Assembly: GCA_030549205.1 (NCBI GenBank)
Contig: JAUKTV010000003.1
Span: 496,001-560,000, forward strand
Reading direction: 5' to 3'
Origin: Apiosordaria backusii
Lineage: Eukaryota > Ascomycota > Sordariomycetes > Sordariales > Lasiosphaeriaceae
Length of the DNA: 64,000 nucleotides
Part shown: positions 20,440 through 29,783 of the stretch, piece after piece
How the letters are laid out: each line of letters starts with the position of its first letter
How positions within the stretch are numbered: the first letter of the stretch is position 1
The notes under the pieces: model-generated
What the model was told of the DNA's origin: nothing
The model's database searches: none
Seen by the model: the letters and a program-made list of their open reading frames with translations, nothing else
Program-made: the position numbers and the translations under genes

Positions 20440-22997
20440 CTACTCAACATCCGCATCCATAGCATCATCCTCCACAAGCTCGGGAACCAGATCAGGATCC
20501 AACAACAACCCCTGCAATGGCTCCGCGTTACGAGGCCACACCCGCTTGTACAAGCTGACACCAACTGAGTCCTGGGGATTAATCCGCCCGTCAAAGGTAG
20601 CCTTGAAGTAACCATGGGTACCAAGCGGCTCCTTGATGTAACCAGTGCGACCTCTCCTGGTCCACATGGGCAACGCCTTGAACCATTCCACGTCCTCTCT
20701 GTTGAAGAACATGTATCTCACAGTAACAATCTTCTTGTGGATGTGGTATGGGTGGCCAGTGAGAATGGCTCTCTTGGCGATAACACGGGAAGTCGAAGGG
20801 GGCATGGTGGTGCCTGTCGCGACGAGCTTCAATGGCAGGTCGGACTCCTCGTCATCGTGGTAGGGAGTGTCCTCACCAGGCACCAGCCTCTTGTAGAAGA
20901 GGGCAGGCATCGAGCCCCACGCAACAGGTCCCATAAAGGTCGCCACGGCGGATTGCCCGGGGTGGATAAACCGGCAGTACTTGTGAACGTCGTTGGGCGT
21001 GGCGCCGCCCTGAGAAAACAGGGGCTTGATGACGAACCTCCTGGGGCCGTACTGAACAATCAACTCCTCTTTTGACTTGATGGGCGCTGGCGCATCAGCG
21101 GGAAGGTTGATGAGAATATTCATGGCTGTCCGCTTGTGCTCATGTCTCAGCAGAGAAACAAGCGTCACTGGCCGGCTGGAGTTGTAGGATGCCTGAACAC
21201 TTGATGGTACGCCCTTAAGATGGACGTGAACACGAGTGCCAGGGGCGACACCACCAACCAGAGCTTCTCTGGCTGATCTGATGCGCGAAGCCTGATAGTC
21301 GGGAATTTGAAGCAACCTCCTCCACTCCTCTGGCTCATGTGCACGATCCTCCTCCTCTACCCAAGGACTCGTCCTCAAGCTCTTGAGACCTCTGTACTTG
21401 GCCAGTCGTTCCCGAGCAAGAACATTGGGGTGCAGCTCGATCTCGTCTGGGAATTCCAAGTCGTCCTCCGCCTCGCTCCGCTTCTGCTTGCGGTAGGCCT
21501 CTAGCTCCATAGCATCCTCCTCCTCATTGGGCTCAACAAACGCTACTGATTTCGCGTATTCTGTTGGCGCGCCCTCCGTCATGGCAACGTCCCCGGCAGC
21601 GCCCTCGATACCATCTTCCGGCCTCGCAGGCTCCTCCTCTTGTGCGTCTTCCATCTCGAGATCCTCGAGATCTGACCCATCCTCAGATTCCTCACCACCA
21701 TCCAGGAACCAAGCAGACTGGTACTTGGATGTACCCTTTGGTACCTTTTTTGGCATTGTGAGCGCCGCGACTTGGTCGTCGTCGGAGAAGTAATGGTGCT
21801 CGTCCAGCAACACTCCCTTCTTCGGCTCGGGCATGGTCGACGCGCCGTCCATGCCGTCATCCCCCATGCTGACCTCTTCTGGCGCAAGGTCGAGAAGCTC
21901 ATCTTGGTCCTCAGTCGGAACTTCTAATGAGTCTCCCTCGCCACTATCGACGGCCATGCCGTCAGCAGGTTTCCGGGACGCAAGTGGCGCAGCTGTGATC
22001 TTTTCGATCTGGAATGTGCCCCAATCACCAACTTGCACCAGCCTGTCTGCCTTGAGACCCTTGCCCCTGACCACACCAGTAACAACAGTTGATTCGTCGC
22101 CAAAGTTGACATCTTCTACCAGTATCCAACTCCGCTCATCTCTCCACCTGATTCCCTTTGGTGTGGTGTTGCATAGCGAGCGCATCAGGTTGGCGCATTC
22201 TTGGCGGTTGTCGAGACTGCAGAGCTTCTCTTGTTCGGGGTGGAAGTGTGTGATATATGACTTGAGGGAAGAGACAACCGACAGCCTCTGCTTCGCGGGC
22301 TCGACCTTGTTGAGTCCCTGAATGACGGTAAACAAGGTCGACATTCCCTGGCTTTCGACGCTGCGGATAATAAGCTCTCCCAAGGGGTCCACCTCCAGCT
22401 CGGCCGAGAGGATGAGAACCACAAAGTCGGCGACCCGAGCGGCGTCCAAGCAAGCAGTGAGATCCCGCGTGAGGGGAAAGTACTGCAGCTTTTGCTTGAA
22501 CCTGGTGACTGGAACCCTGAAGCATCCCTCCTTGATCTCGGCCTCCGCCTCGACACTTTCGTTCAGCGCCTTGATGGCAGCGACAGCGTCGCCATCTGCG
22601 CAGAGAGGGATAACCGCAACGTTGCGCGGCGCTCCGTCCTTCCCAGCAAATACTGATGTCTCCCTGGCGTGCTCCCTAGCCTTCTCCTGCTGCAGCTGCT
22701 TGGCCCGGTTCTTTCGGTCGAGTTTGGACATGGCTTGCTGGTGGACTGTCTTGCGCTGTCCGGGTTCGATTCTGCCTGTAATTCAGAAGAACTGGTGTCA
22801 GCCTCCCAACAACCTTCCGTAATTCACGGCCCTTTTGAACGCCAAATTCTACCATATTCCTGCCCAACAACGGCGTGACTCATACCTTTGGCAGCATCCC
22901 GCAGCGCACCCTTGGAAGCCTTCCGCGACTTGAATCCCTTGTTCACCTGCTTGGTGGTAGGGCGGTGGGAATGGCCCGTGGCCACGGCGCCAGGCAT
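20440..22997 (-). CDS. TSR1: Ribosome biogenesis protein TSR1
   Basis: GTPase-like 40S assembly factor that acts on late cytoplasmic pre-40S particles and blocks premature engagement of translation factors. Two exons, 22886-22997 and 20440-22775, give 815 residues starting MPGAVATGHSHRPTTKQVNK. The N-terminus is rich in Lys/Arg and conserved in TSR1/BMS1 (GFKSRKASKGALRDAAKG). A degenerate GTPase-like core follows (VAVIPLCADGDAVAAIKAL, ARVADFVVLILSAE), then a long acidic middle segment (EEVSMGDDGMDGA, EESEDGSDLEDLEMEDAQ). The C-terminal elongation-factor-like barrel includes VHLKGVPSSVQASYNSSRPV and RYMFFNREDVEWFKALPMWT. The gene is divergent from UTP7, another small-subunit assembly gene. Confidence 0.96.
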
Positions 22998-23336
22998 CTT
23001 TGCGTCGCTGCCGGCTTTGAATCGGAAGGGAAGAGACGCCACTTTGAATCGATCGACCCGGTGTATTTACAGCTGATTTTGACTGAATTAATCGCCTGTA
23101 TTTCAAGATAGAGTGAATCGAGGGGCGGTGATGGCGGGGCACATCTTTTTTCGACCTTGTGGGCATATCTTATCGCAATGCATTGTGCGACCAATCAAAT
23201 AACGTTTCCCCAACTTTTTAGTGGACCCCTGTCAAAAAAGTTCCAACGCCGCTGGGCAACAGCGCTCAAGGTTCGTGAAGTTCTGCCGCTCTTTTCTGAC
23301 CATCACTACTTCAAACCCACCTCATTACCAGCCAAA
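22998..23336. promoter_or_regulatory. Bidirectional promoter of TSR1 and UTP7, with CCAAT box
   Basis: Only 339 bp separate the two divergent start codons. A CCAAT motif lies at 23191-23195 (GACCAATCAA). Both products act in small-ribosomal-subunit assembly, so shared control is plausible. Confidence 0.5.
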
Positions 23337-25057
23337 ATGGAGGTCGATACCGTCGACGCACCCCTCACGAGGGTCTCCCAACCCAACAATGGACAACTCA
23401 CCCTCAAGAAACCACGAACCGAATTCAAATCAAAGTCCGAGATACAAAAGGCCCGTCGCCAAAGAGAGGCGCAAAAGGCCTACGGTCGCGGTCGCGGAAT
23501 CGACGTCAAGGGCGTCAGGGACAAAAAGTTACGGCGAAACCTCACCACACTCGAGAACAGGTACAAGGAGGCGACCTACAAGGCAAAGGAGGCAGAGATC
23601 TTGCTAGAGAACACAGCTGGCTTTATCGAGCCAGAGACAGAGCTTGAACGAACATACAAGGTTCGCCAGGATGATATTCAGAAAAACGTAGCGATTGAGG
23701 TGGCGCAAAAGGGATTTGAGTTGAAGCTCAAGGAACTAGGGCCATACGTTTGCGAATACAGCAGGAATGGCCGGGATCTGATTCTGGCGGGGAGGAAAGG
23801 CCATCTCGCGACCATGGACTGGCGAGAAGGGAAGCTCGGCTGTGAGCTTCAGTTGGGGGAGACAGTTCGTGATGCTCGGTTTTTACACAATAACCAGTTC
23901 TTTGCGGTTGCGCAAAAGAAGTATGTGTACATTTACGACGCGCAGGGTGTGGAGCTTCACTGCTTGAAGAAGCACGTTGAGGTGTCGCACATGGAGTTTC
24001 TACCATACCACTTTTTGCTGGCGACATTGGTAAGCACCAACGGTAGCCTTACCCTGATACCTTTTTGCTGACACTTTACCAGGGCATTAATGGCTCTCTC
24101 AAATACCAAGACACCTCGACCGGTCAAATTGTCTCTGAGATCTCGACCAAGCTCGGCACTCCCGTCTCCCTCGCACAGAACCCCTATAATGCCATTCTCC
24201 ACGTTGGCCAGCAAAACGGCACCGTCGCCTTATGGTCGCCAAACTCTTCCGAACCCCTCGTCAAGCTCCTTGCCCACCGGGGCCCCGTACGATCAGTCGC
24301 CGTAGACCGCGAAGGTCGCTACATGGTATCAGCAGGCCAGGACAGCAAGATGTGCATTTGGGATATTCGCAATTTCAAGGAGGCCGTGTCTTCCTACTTT
24401 ACACGAACACCGGCCTCCTCCCTCGCGATTTCAGATACCGGCCTCACCGCCGTCGGCTGGAACACACACACAACCGTCTGGAGGGGTCTTTTCGACAAGA
24501 ACAAGCCCGTCCAAGAAAAGGTCCAAAGCCCCTATATGACCTGGGGCGGGGAAGGCCACAAAGTGGAGCGGGTGCGCTGGTGCCCATTCGAAGACGTCCT
24601 CGGTGTTGGCCACACAGAAGGCTTTTCGTCACTGATCGTACCAGGCGCCGGTGAGCCCAACTATGACGCTCTCGAGGTCAACCCCTTCGAGACCAAGAAG
24701 CAGAGACAAGAAGGCGAAGTCAAGGCCTTGCTCAACAAGCTCAAGCCCGAGATGATTGCCCTCGATCCCAACTTTATCGGCGCGCTAAATCTGCGGTCTG
24801 AGAAGCAGAGGCAGGCGGACAAGGACTTGGATGCGCCGGCTATGGATGTGGTGGAGGAGTTGAAACACAGGGCCAGGGGCAAGAACACGGCGCTCAAGAA
24901 GTACTTGAGGAAGCAGAAGAAGAAGAATATCATTGATGAGAAGAGGCTAAAGGTGGAGGAGATGATCAAGGAGATGCAGGAGAAGAAGGATGAGAAGCTG
25001 AAGGATAGGCAGGCGGAGCTGGGTCCTTCGTTGGCGAGGTTTGCGAGGAAGGATTAG
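23337..25057 (+). CDS. UTP7: WD40 U3 snoRNP protein UTP7
   Basis: Subunit of the small-subunit processome (BING4/WDR46 in animals), needed for early pre-18S rRNA cleavages in the nucleolus. Exons 23337-24029 and 24083-25057 join through a GTAAGC...ACCAG intron to give 555 residues. The basic N-terminal segment includes ARRQREAQKAYGRGRGIDVK. WD-type repeats follow (HVGQQNGTVALWSPNSSEP, MVSAGQDSKMCIWDIRNF), then the family-specific region YMTWGGEGHKVERVRWCPFE, DVLGVGHTEGFSSLIVPGAG and EPNYDALEVNPFETKKQRQE. The tail is a Lys/Glu-rich helix. All these are diagnostic of UTP7. Confidence 0.96.
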
Positions 25058-25300
25058 AGAGGATAAAAGGGGGGTGTAATGATACCCAGTCATGATTTAT
25101 AATAGCTGAAAAATGTCATGTCTTAATGCTGTCCAAGTCTATGTGGTATCTGGCAAAGTCAGTCCATGCTCCCATGATTGCGAAAAGAAACCTATCTATG
25201 TACCTGCTGTCCATTTAACCTCGCTTTTGATCCTCCCAGTATGTCTAACCCATCATGAAAACCAACTCTACGCCACTGCTGCCCCTTTTCTTTCTCCCTT

Positions 25301-26029
25301 TTAGAGCAGCTTCAGCCCACCAGTAACACCATCAACCTCGCTCTTCGGCGCCGGACCAACTCCAAGCACAGTCAAAGAACCGCTCTCAATCTGCGTCCTC
25401 CCCGCATCAGCAATCACCTCGGCCGTGATACCCAAACTCCTCGCCGTGCCCTGCAGAAGCAACAACTCCTCCTCACTCTTAACCTGCACCGCAATCTTCG
25501 CCTGTCCCCTCCGTTCCCACGCCTTCAAGATCTGCGCCGCTCTCCCATTGGGATCTTTCGCCGCAGCTCTCGACAGGGTCTTGTAACACGCCAACGTGGC
25601 ATGCCCCGCCTGCGCAGCGATTTTTCCTGTATTCCCTCTATCATTAGCATCTCCCCCCCTATATTTCATGTTGTTATTGGGAAACATACCCTTCGTCATC
25701 CCCAAATCCGTCCTCACCACCAAAACCAATTTACACTCCTCTTTTATTTCTTTAATTTCTTTATGTGCGCTCGCACGCAACCCCTGCTTCTTGTCTGCTT
25801 CGAGCCCATTCGACCAGTTGGGCGCGTGATCCAAGATGGTGTCCTCCTCGTCAACGTCGGACTCTTCGGATTCGACGGGGTCTTTCCACTGGGCTTCTCG
25901 CTCTGCGCGGAGGGAGGGGGGGATGAGGTACCCTTTTATGGAGTAGACTCCCAAGAGGAAGCCCGAGATGAAGGTTATGATGGAGGTGGTGAGGACGGTG
26001 GAGGAGGAGAGGGAGGTTGGGTCGTCCAT
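25301..26029 (-). CDS. PTH2: Peptidyl-tRNA hydrolase 2 (Pth2/Bit1 family) with N-terminal anchor
   Basis: Releases peptides from peptidyl-tRNA that dissociates from ribosomes; eukaryotic Pth2 is usually on the mitochondrial outer membrane. Exons 25690-26029 and 25301-25626 join in phase to give 221 residues. I start at MDDPTSLSSS because a membrane segment (LTTSIITFISGFLLGVYSI) follows at once, the usual Pth2 layout; the frame is open further, and an ATG at 26314 would add 95 residues that look like leader. The catalytic core includes CKLVLVVRTDLGMTKGKIAA, QAGHATLACYK, RRGQAKIAVQVKSEEELLLL, VIADAGRTQIESGSLTVLGV and GPAPKSEVDGVTGGLKLL. A MITE-like element lies about 300 bp upstream of the chosen start. 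Confidence 0.93.
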   Translation of the reverse strand: MDDPTSLSSSTVLTTSIITFISGFLLGVYSIKGYLIPPSLRAEREAQWKDPVESEESDVDEEDTILDHAPNWSNGLEADKKQGLRASAHKEIKEIKEECKLVLVVRTDLGMTKGMFPNNNMKYRGGDANDRGNTGKIAAQAGHATLACYKTLSRAAAKDPNGRAAQILKAWERRGQAKIAVQVKSEEELLLLQGTARSLGITAEVIADAGRTQIESGSLTVLGVGPAPKSEVDGVTGGLKLL

Positions 26030-26327
26030 TTCTGCTGTGGGGGGACTGGTGGTGGTGGGAAAGGTGTGGTGGGAAGTGAGAGTTGAGGGAGAGAGGGGGA
26101 GTTCGAGATTGTTGTTCGTCGCGGTGTGAAAATTGGTGTTCGTGTTCTTGCGGTTGCTGGTAGTCGAAGAAAAGCAAGCCTTATGACGTGCATCTGCTTT
26201 TGGAGGCTGCTTGGAAATTTGGATCGGGGATTTGTTTGATCGCTGGGAGCTAGCGCGCGGCAGAAAATCCCCCAACGGGCCTAACGGCTGCGCCGGTAAG
26301 TTCCGGATTGGCATTATGCTGTAAATA

Positions 26328-26874
26328 CCGGTTTCTCTATATTCACTGTCATTTTTTTATATATTTACTATCATCCAACTACACTAACCGAAGGCGGAAA
26401 TGCCTGACCATGTCAGCTATACCTATTTTTTGCAGTGACTAATATATCCCAACATTTACATATTAATTAAACTAACTACTAAGGACTCGTAAGCAGTACT
26501 GGTATACTAATTAAACTGCCATAGCTAATTGAATTAGCAATTTAAAAAGAGTAATATATAATTAATGGCCAGGCTTGCGTAGTAGTGATTAAATACTACT
26601 AGGGTTAGGGTTATATATAGCTTTAGATTACTATAATTGGATATAAAAATACCATTTTTGACTGCTCTAGGCTATAATTATGGCTTCTATTACTATAGCC
26701 TAGATTGAAGCAATCTGTACATAGTATTCTTATGTTGTAGGAAAATGCTTTCTACTGCAAAAGTTGCCTGTGGCTAACACTGTGGTAGGACAGTGAGAGC
26801 CTTACCGAAGATGGCTAGTGTGGATAGATGACAGTGAATATATAATTTTTTGACAGTGAATATAGAGAAACCGG
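26328..26874. mobile_element. MITE-like element with terminal inverted repeats and TA-containing target duplication
   Basis: A 547-bp AT-rich block whose ends are inverted copies: CCGGTTTCTCTATATTCACT reads inward from the left end and its reverse complement ends at 26874, extending with mismatches over about 48 bp. TAAATA flanks both ends (26322-26327 and 26875-26880), so the target duplication is TA or up to six bases, fitting Tc1/mariner-type insertion. Near the right end a GACAGTGAATATA unit occurs twice. There is no coding capacity. TpA is abundant, as expected after RIP. A short telomere-like TAGGGTTAGGGTTA lies near 26600. It separates the divergent PTH2 and nicotinamide riboside kinase genes. 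Confidence 0.8.
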
Positions 26875-27245
26875 TAAATACCGTAAAAAATACGATACAG
26901 CTCACCTCGAGACTACCCCTGTCTTACTTCGTTGCAAGTGAGAGCGAGCTCATTCTCACCAGCAGCTCTTCTCTGATTTATGAATCTCTTTCATTTCTTC
27001 CGATCTTTGTTCATCTGAATGATATCCTGACCATAAATCTCGAACCATCCACAAAACCCCCACCTTGGGACCATCTCTCACCGTTCACCACCAACCTCAA
27101 CCCGGCACCATTTTACCACCGTTACACAACACCTCCTTCACCTCCAACCCTGATCTCACCCCCCGAGATCTCGCCATTGTCCCCCCAACCCAAATTATCT
27201 CACATCTTTCCGATCTCTTCACACTTCCCATCTCTGGCCGTCAAG

Positions 27246-28019
27246 ATGGCGATAAGCAAATCCCAAAAAGCCCTCATCATCTCCCTCTCCGGCCCCTCCT
27301 CCTCAGGCAAAACCACCCTCGCCCGCCTCCTCCGCGACCTCCTCCCCAACAACAACAACACCTTCATCCTCCACCAAGACGACTTCTACCACCCCGAATC
27401 CCACCTTCCCCTCCGCGCCGGCCACAAAGACTGGGACTGCCCCGCCTCCCTCGACCTCCCTGCCCTAACCAAAGCCCTCCAGCATATAAAATCCACCGGT
27501 ACCTTCCCACCGTTTGTCGACTCCAAGGAGGATCAAAACACAATCGGCAATTGCCCCGCCTCCCCTCCCAAATCTCCCTCGCAAAATCCATCATCCTCTC
27601 CTCATCTCTCTCATCCTCCTTTCCCCCGACCTCAAAATCTGCATCCTCGACGGCTTCCTACTCTATTCCCAACAACCAGAATTCATCCCCATCCTCTCCC
27701 AAATCGACATCAAGCTCTTCCTCCTCGCCTCCGAATCAGCCGCCATCGCCCGCCGAAAAGCCAGAGATGGCTACGTCACGCTGGAAGGGTTCTGGAAAGA
27801 TCCAGAGGGCTATGTTGAGGAGGTTGTCTGGCCTAATTATGTGGAGCAGCACTCTTACCTATTCGAAGGGGGGATGTGAAACGGGGGGAATTAAACAAAG
27901 AGGTGTTGGAAAGGGAGGGGATATTAGCTTTGACTAGTAATGGTGATGGTGGTGATGGTGATGGTGATGGTGACAATGGGAGGAGGGGAAGAAAGAGGTG
28001 GGGTTTGGGGAGGTCTTAG
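27246..28019 (+). CDS. NRK1: Nicotinamide riboside kinase (NRK1-like), with two compensating frameshifts
   Basis: Phosphorylates nicotinamide riboside to NMN in NAD salvage. The protein starts MAISKSQKALIISLSGPSSS with P-loop GPSSSGKTT, followed by FILHQDDFYHPESHLPL, KDWDCPASLDLPALTKAL and PPFVDSKEDQNTIG, all typical. Near 27550-27580 the frame moves by one base within C-rich sequence. The next frame supplies DLKICILDGFLLYSQQ, IDIKLFLLASESAAIARRKA and RDGYVTLEGFWKDPEGYVEE, then VVWPNYVEQHSYLFEGG. At a run of six G (27868-27873) it must return to the first frame for the conserved end DVKRGELNKEVLEREGILAL, with a Gly/Asp microsatellite and stop at 28017-28019. No GT-AG intron accounts for either step. 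It is either a pair of sequencing indels or a damaged gene. Confidence 0.75.
27938..27976. repeat. GGTGAT microsatellite
   Basis: Runs of GGTGAT encode a Gly-Asp repeat in the probable C-terminus of the riboside kinase. Confidence 0.8.
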
Positions 28020-28684
28020 TTTGGGCTGTTGGGACTGTGGTGGAGAGGTTGGAGGGGTTGCTGAAAGAGAGGAAAGAGGAAGAAGAAGGGGGGAATAGAA
28101 AGATAGAGGTGGTAGATATAGATAAAAAAAGGGGATGGATGTAGTGTGGGGAAGGGATGTAAAGGCGTGTAAGATTTCGATGACTGATCTGAGCGTCTTA
28201 GAGAAGAGTAGCTTGTGGCTACTATAGTGCATTTATGGTAGCAAAGAAGAAGAACGTTACATATATCCCATCGATTACAATCTCTATCTTTGTACCTCCC
28301 ACAAACAATACCTAAACAAACACTTTCCGCCTATTTTCTACTCTCAACCGAAACTCAACGAAACATAACAAAATAAACCCGACGAGTGTGATATATCCCC
28401 CTCCTCCACTTCCAAAGTCCCAAGTCCTCGTATAAAGAAACAACATCTAGTATCTACCTCCAACAACAACAAGTTCAAAACAGCGCGGAACTCAAATCAT
28501 CCCCTTAAACCATACAACATATCCCTTCCTCCAAAAAGCAGCTCGTAAAACAACCGCTTTTATCTCATTGTACACTCCGCTCCTCTCGTCACTCTCCATT
28601 TTCTCTTCTCTCCTAAATATGCATTTTCCTCTTCGGCCTCTTTGTGATGTTGCTGCTCGCTGTTGATTAAGTGTCACCCTGCTC
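28020..28684. other. Intergenic, convergent 3' flanks
   Basis: Between the riboside kinase and the large chromodomain locus. G-rich then A/C-rich; nothing else seen. Confidence 0.6.
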
Positions 28685-29770
28685 CTAAGAAGGCCTCGCC
28701 CTGGTTCCGGTAGTCTTTCCGGTCGTCTTTCCGGCAGTGGTAGTCCCGGTGGTAGTGCCTGTGGTCGGAGAGCGAGCGGCGCTACTGCTGGATGATGACG
28801 GTACAAACGTCTTGTGCCATCTGGAGTCACTGGGTCGGAGAGGAGGTATTATAGTACTTTCTTCAGGAGCTAGGGCTGTGTTGCTCGCTTTCCGGGAAGG
28901 CGGGGCTGCTGATTTGATGCGCCTTGGGGCAGATCCAGTGTTGGGAGTGGCGGTTTGGGGCTGCGAGGTAGTGGTCTTGGGCTGTGAGGCTGGGGTTTTG
29001 GTTTTTGTGGCTAAAGTCTTGGTTTGTGAGGATGGTGTCTTGGTCTGCAAGGATGAAGCCTTGGCCTTTGAGGATGAAGCCTTGCTTGTCGAAGAAGGCG
29101 TCTCGTCCCCACTGACTAAGATGCTAGAATTCTCAGAAGTTCGACGCTTTTTGTTCTTGTAAAACTCCGACGCTGGAATCAAACTGGGCATATCCTCGTC
29201 ACTTGGGTTGTTGGGTTCTTGGGAGGCTGAAGCTGGCATTCGGAAACGCTTTCCACAGTATCCCGCAACCGTAACTACGGTCATCGCCTTCTCTTCAGAA
29301 ACAATGACATCTCTAGGGGTCTCCTTGGAAGGTACTCGAGACAAGAGAGGTGGTGAGGAAATACGCAATTGAGAAAATGCCGCGTTCGCCATTGTAGCTT
29401 GAAAAGCAGGGACTGGTGCCTGGACTTCACCCATCGTTGCGGTCGGCTGTGGGGTTCCAGAGTTCTTCAAGATAGACTTCAACGGGGTACTAGACTTGTT
29501 AATGGGCCTCAGGGGTAATGGCAGGCCCAAAGGCGTGACGGTGGGTGTCTGCAAGCCCGTGGCTGGTGACTCCTGATATGCTACTGGTCGAGATTGAGTA
29601 CTAGGTTGATCCGTGCGAGAACTGATGGAAGTCTTCGAGACCACAAGTGGCGACTCTCCATACGCTGATAACTGAAACTGGGTGCTGGATCGACCATTGT
29701 GAGCACTCTCACCAATGCTTCCGGTGGGTTCAGTCCGCGGTGGCCATGATGGGGTTGACGGTTCCGAGTT
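28685..29770 (-). CDS. In-frame 361-codon extension after the UAG of the chromodomain gene
   Basis: The frame of the chromodomain ORF continues without another stop for 361 codons after its TAG at 29771-29773. The stretch starts NSEPSTPSWPPRTEPTGSIG and has its first internal ATGs far inside. It is Ser/Thr/Pro-rich with structured-looking islands (ILKNSGTPQPTATMGE, AMTVVTVAGYCGKRFRMPAS, SLIPASEFYKNKKRRTSE), the last of which is basic and could be a nuclear signal. A block of seven-residue units (SSxxTKT-like) lies at about 28950-29095. The ORF ends in TRARPS and another TAG, then a stop six codons on. It lacks a start of its own, so it is most simply the second half of the gene, reached by UAG recoding. 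Confidence 0.6.
   Translation of the reverse strand, partial: NSEPSTPSWPPRTEPTGSIGESAHNGRSSTQFQLSAYGESPLVVSKTSISSRTDQPSTQSRPVAYQESPATGLQTPTVTPLGLPLPLRPINKSSTPLKSILKNSGTPQPTATMGEVQAPVPAFQATMANAAFSQLRISSPPLLSRVPSKETPRDVIVSEEKAMTVVTVAGYCGKRFRMPASASQEPNNPSDEDMPSLIPASEFYKNKKRRTSENSSILVSGDETPSSTSKASSSKAKASSLQTKTPSSQTKTLATKTKTPASQPKTTTSQPQTATPNTGSAPRRIKSAAPPSRKASNTALAPEESTIIPPLRPSDSRWHKTFVPSSSSSSAARSPTTGTTTGTTTAGKTTGKTTGTRARPS
28950..29095 (-). repeat. Coding repeat of seven-residue Ser/Thr/Lys units
   Basis: Six to seven imperfect 21-bp units read in the coding sense as SSLQTKT, PSSQTKT, LATKTKT, PASQPKT and TTSQPQT. It parallels the heptad minisatellite at 5565-5765. Confidence 0.75.
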
Positions 29771-29783
29771 CTAGGCGGTTCCG
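29759..29783 (-). other. Predicted RNA hairpin with the chromodomain-gene UAG in its loop
   Basis: The octamer CGGAACCG occurs on both sides of the UAG in the transcript. Paired antiparallel, the two copies make three G-C pairs, an AA/AA internal loop and three more G-C pairs. They close a nine-base loop, CCUAGAACU, that contains the UAG. Confidence 0.5.

Noticed and set aside
26595..26610. Telomere-like TTAGGG units inside the MITE and near 45063
   Set aside because: Only about two units each; too short for an interstitial telomere, no sign of a chromosome end.
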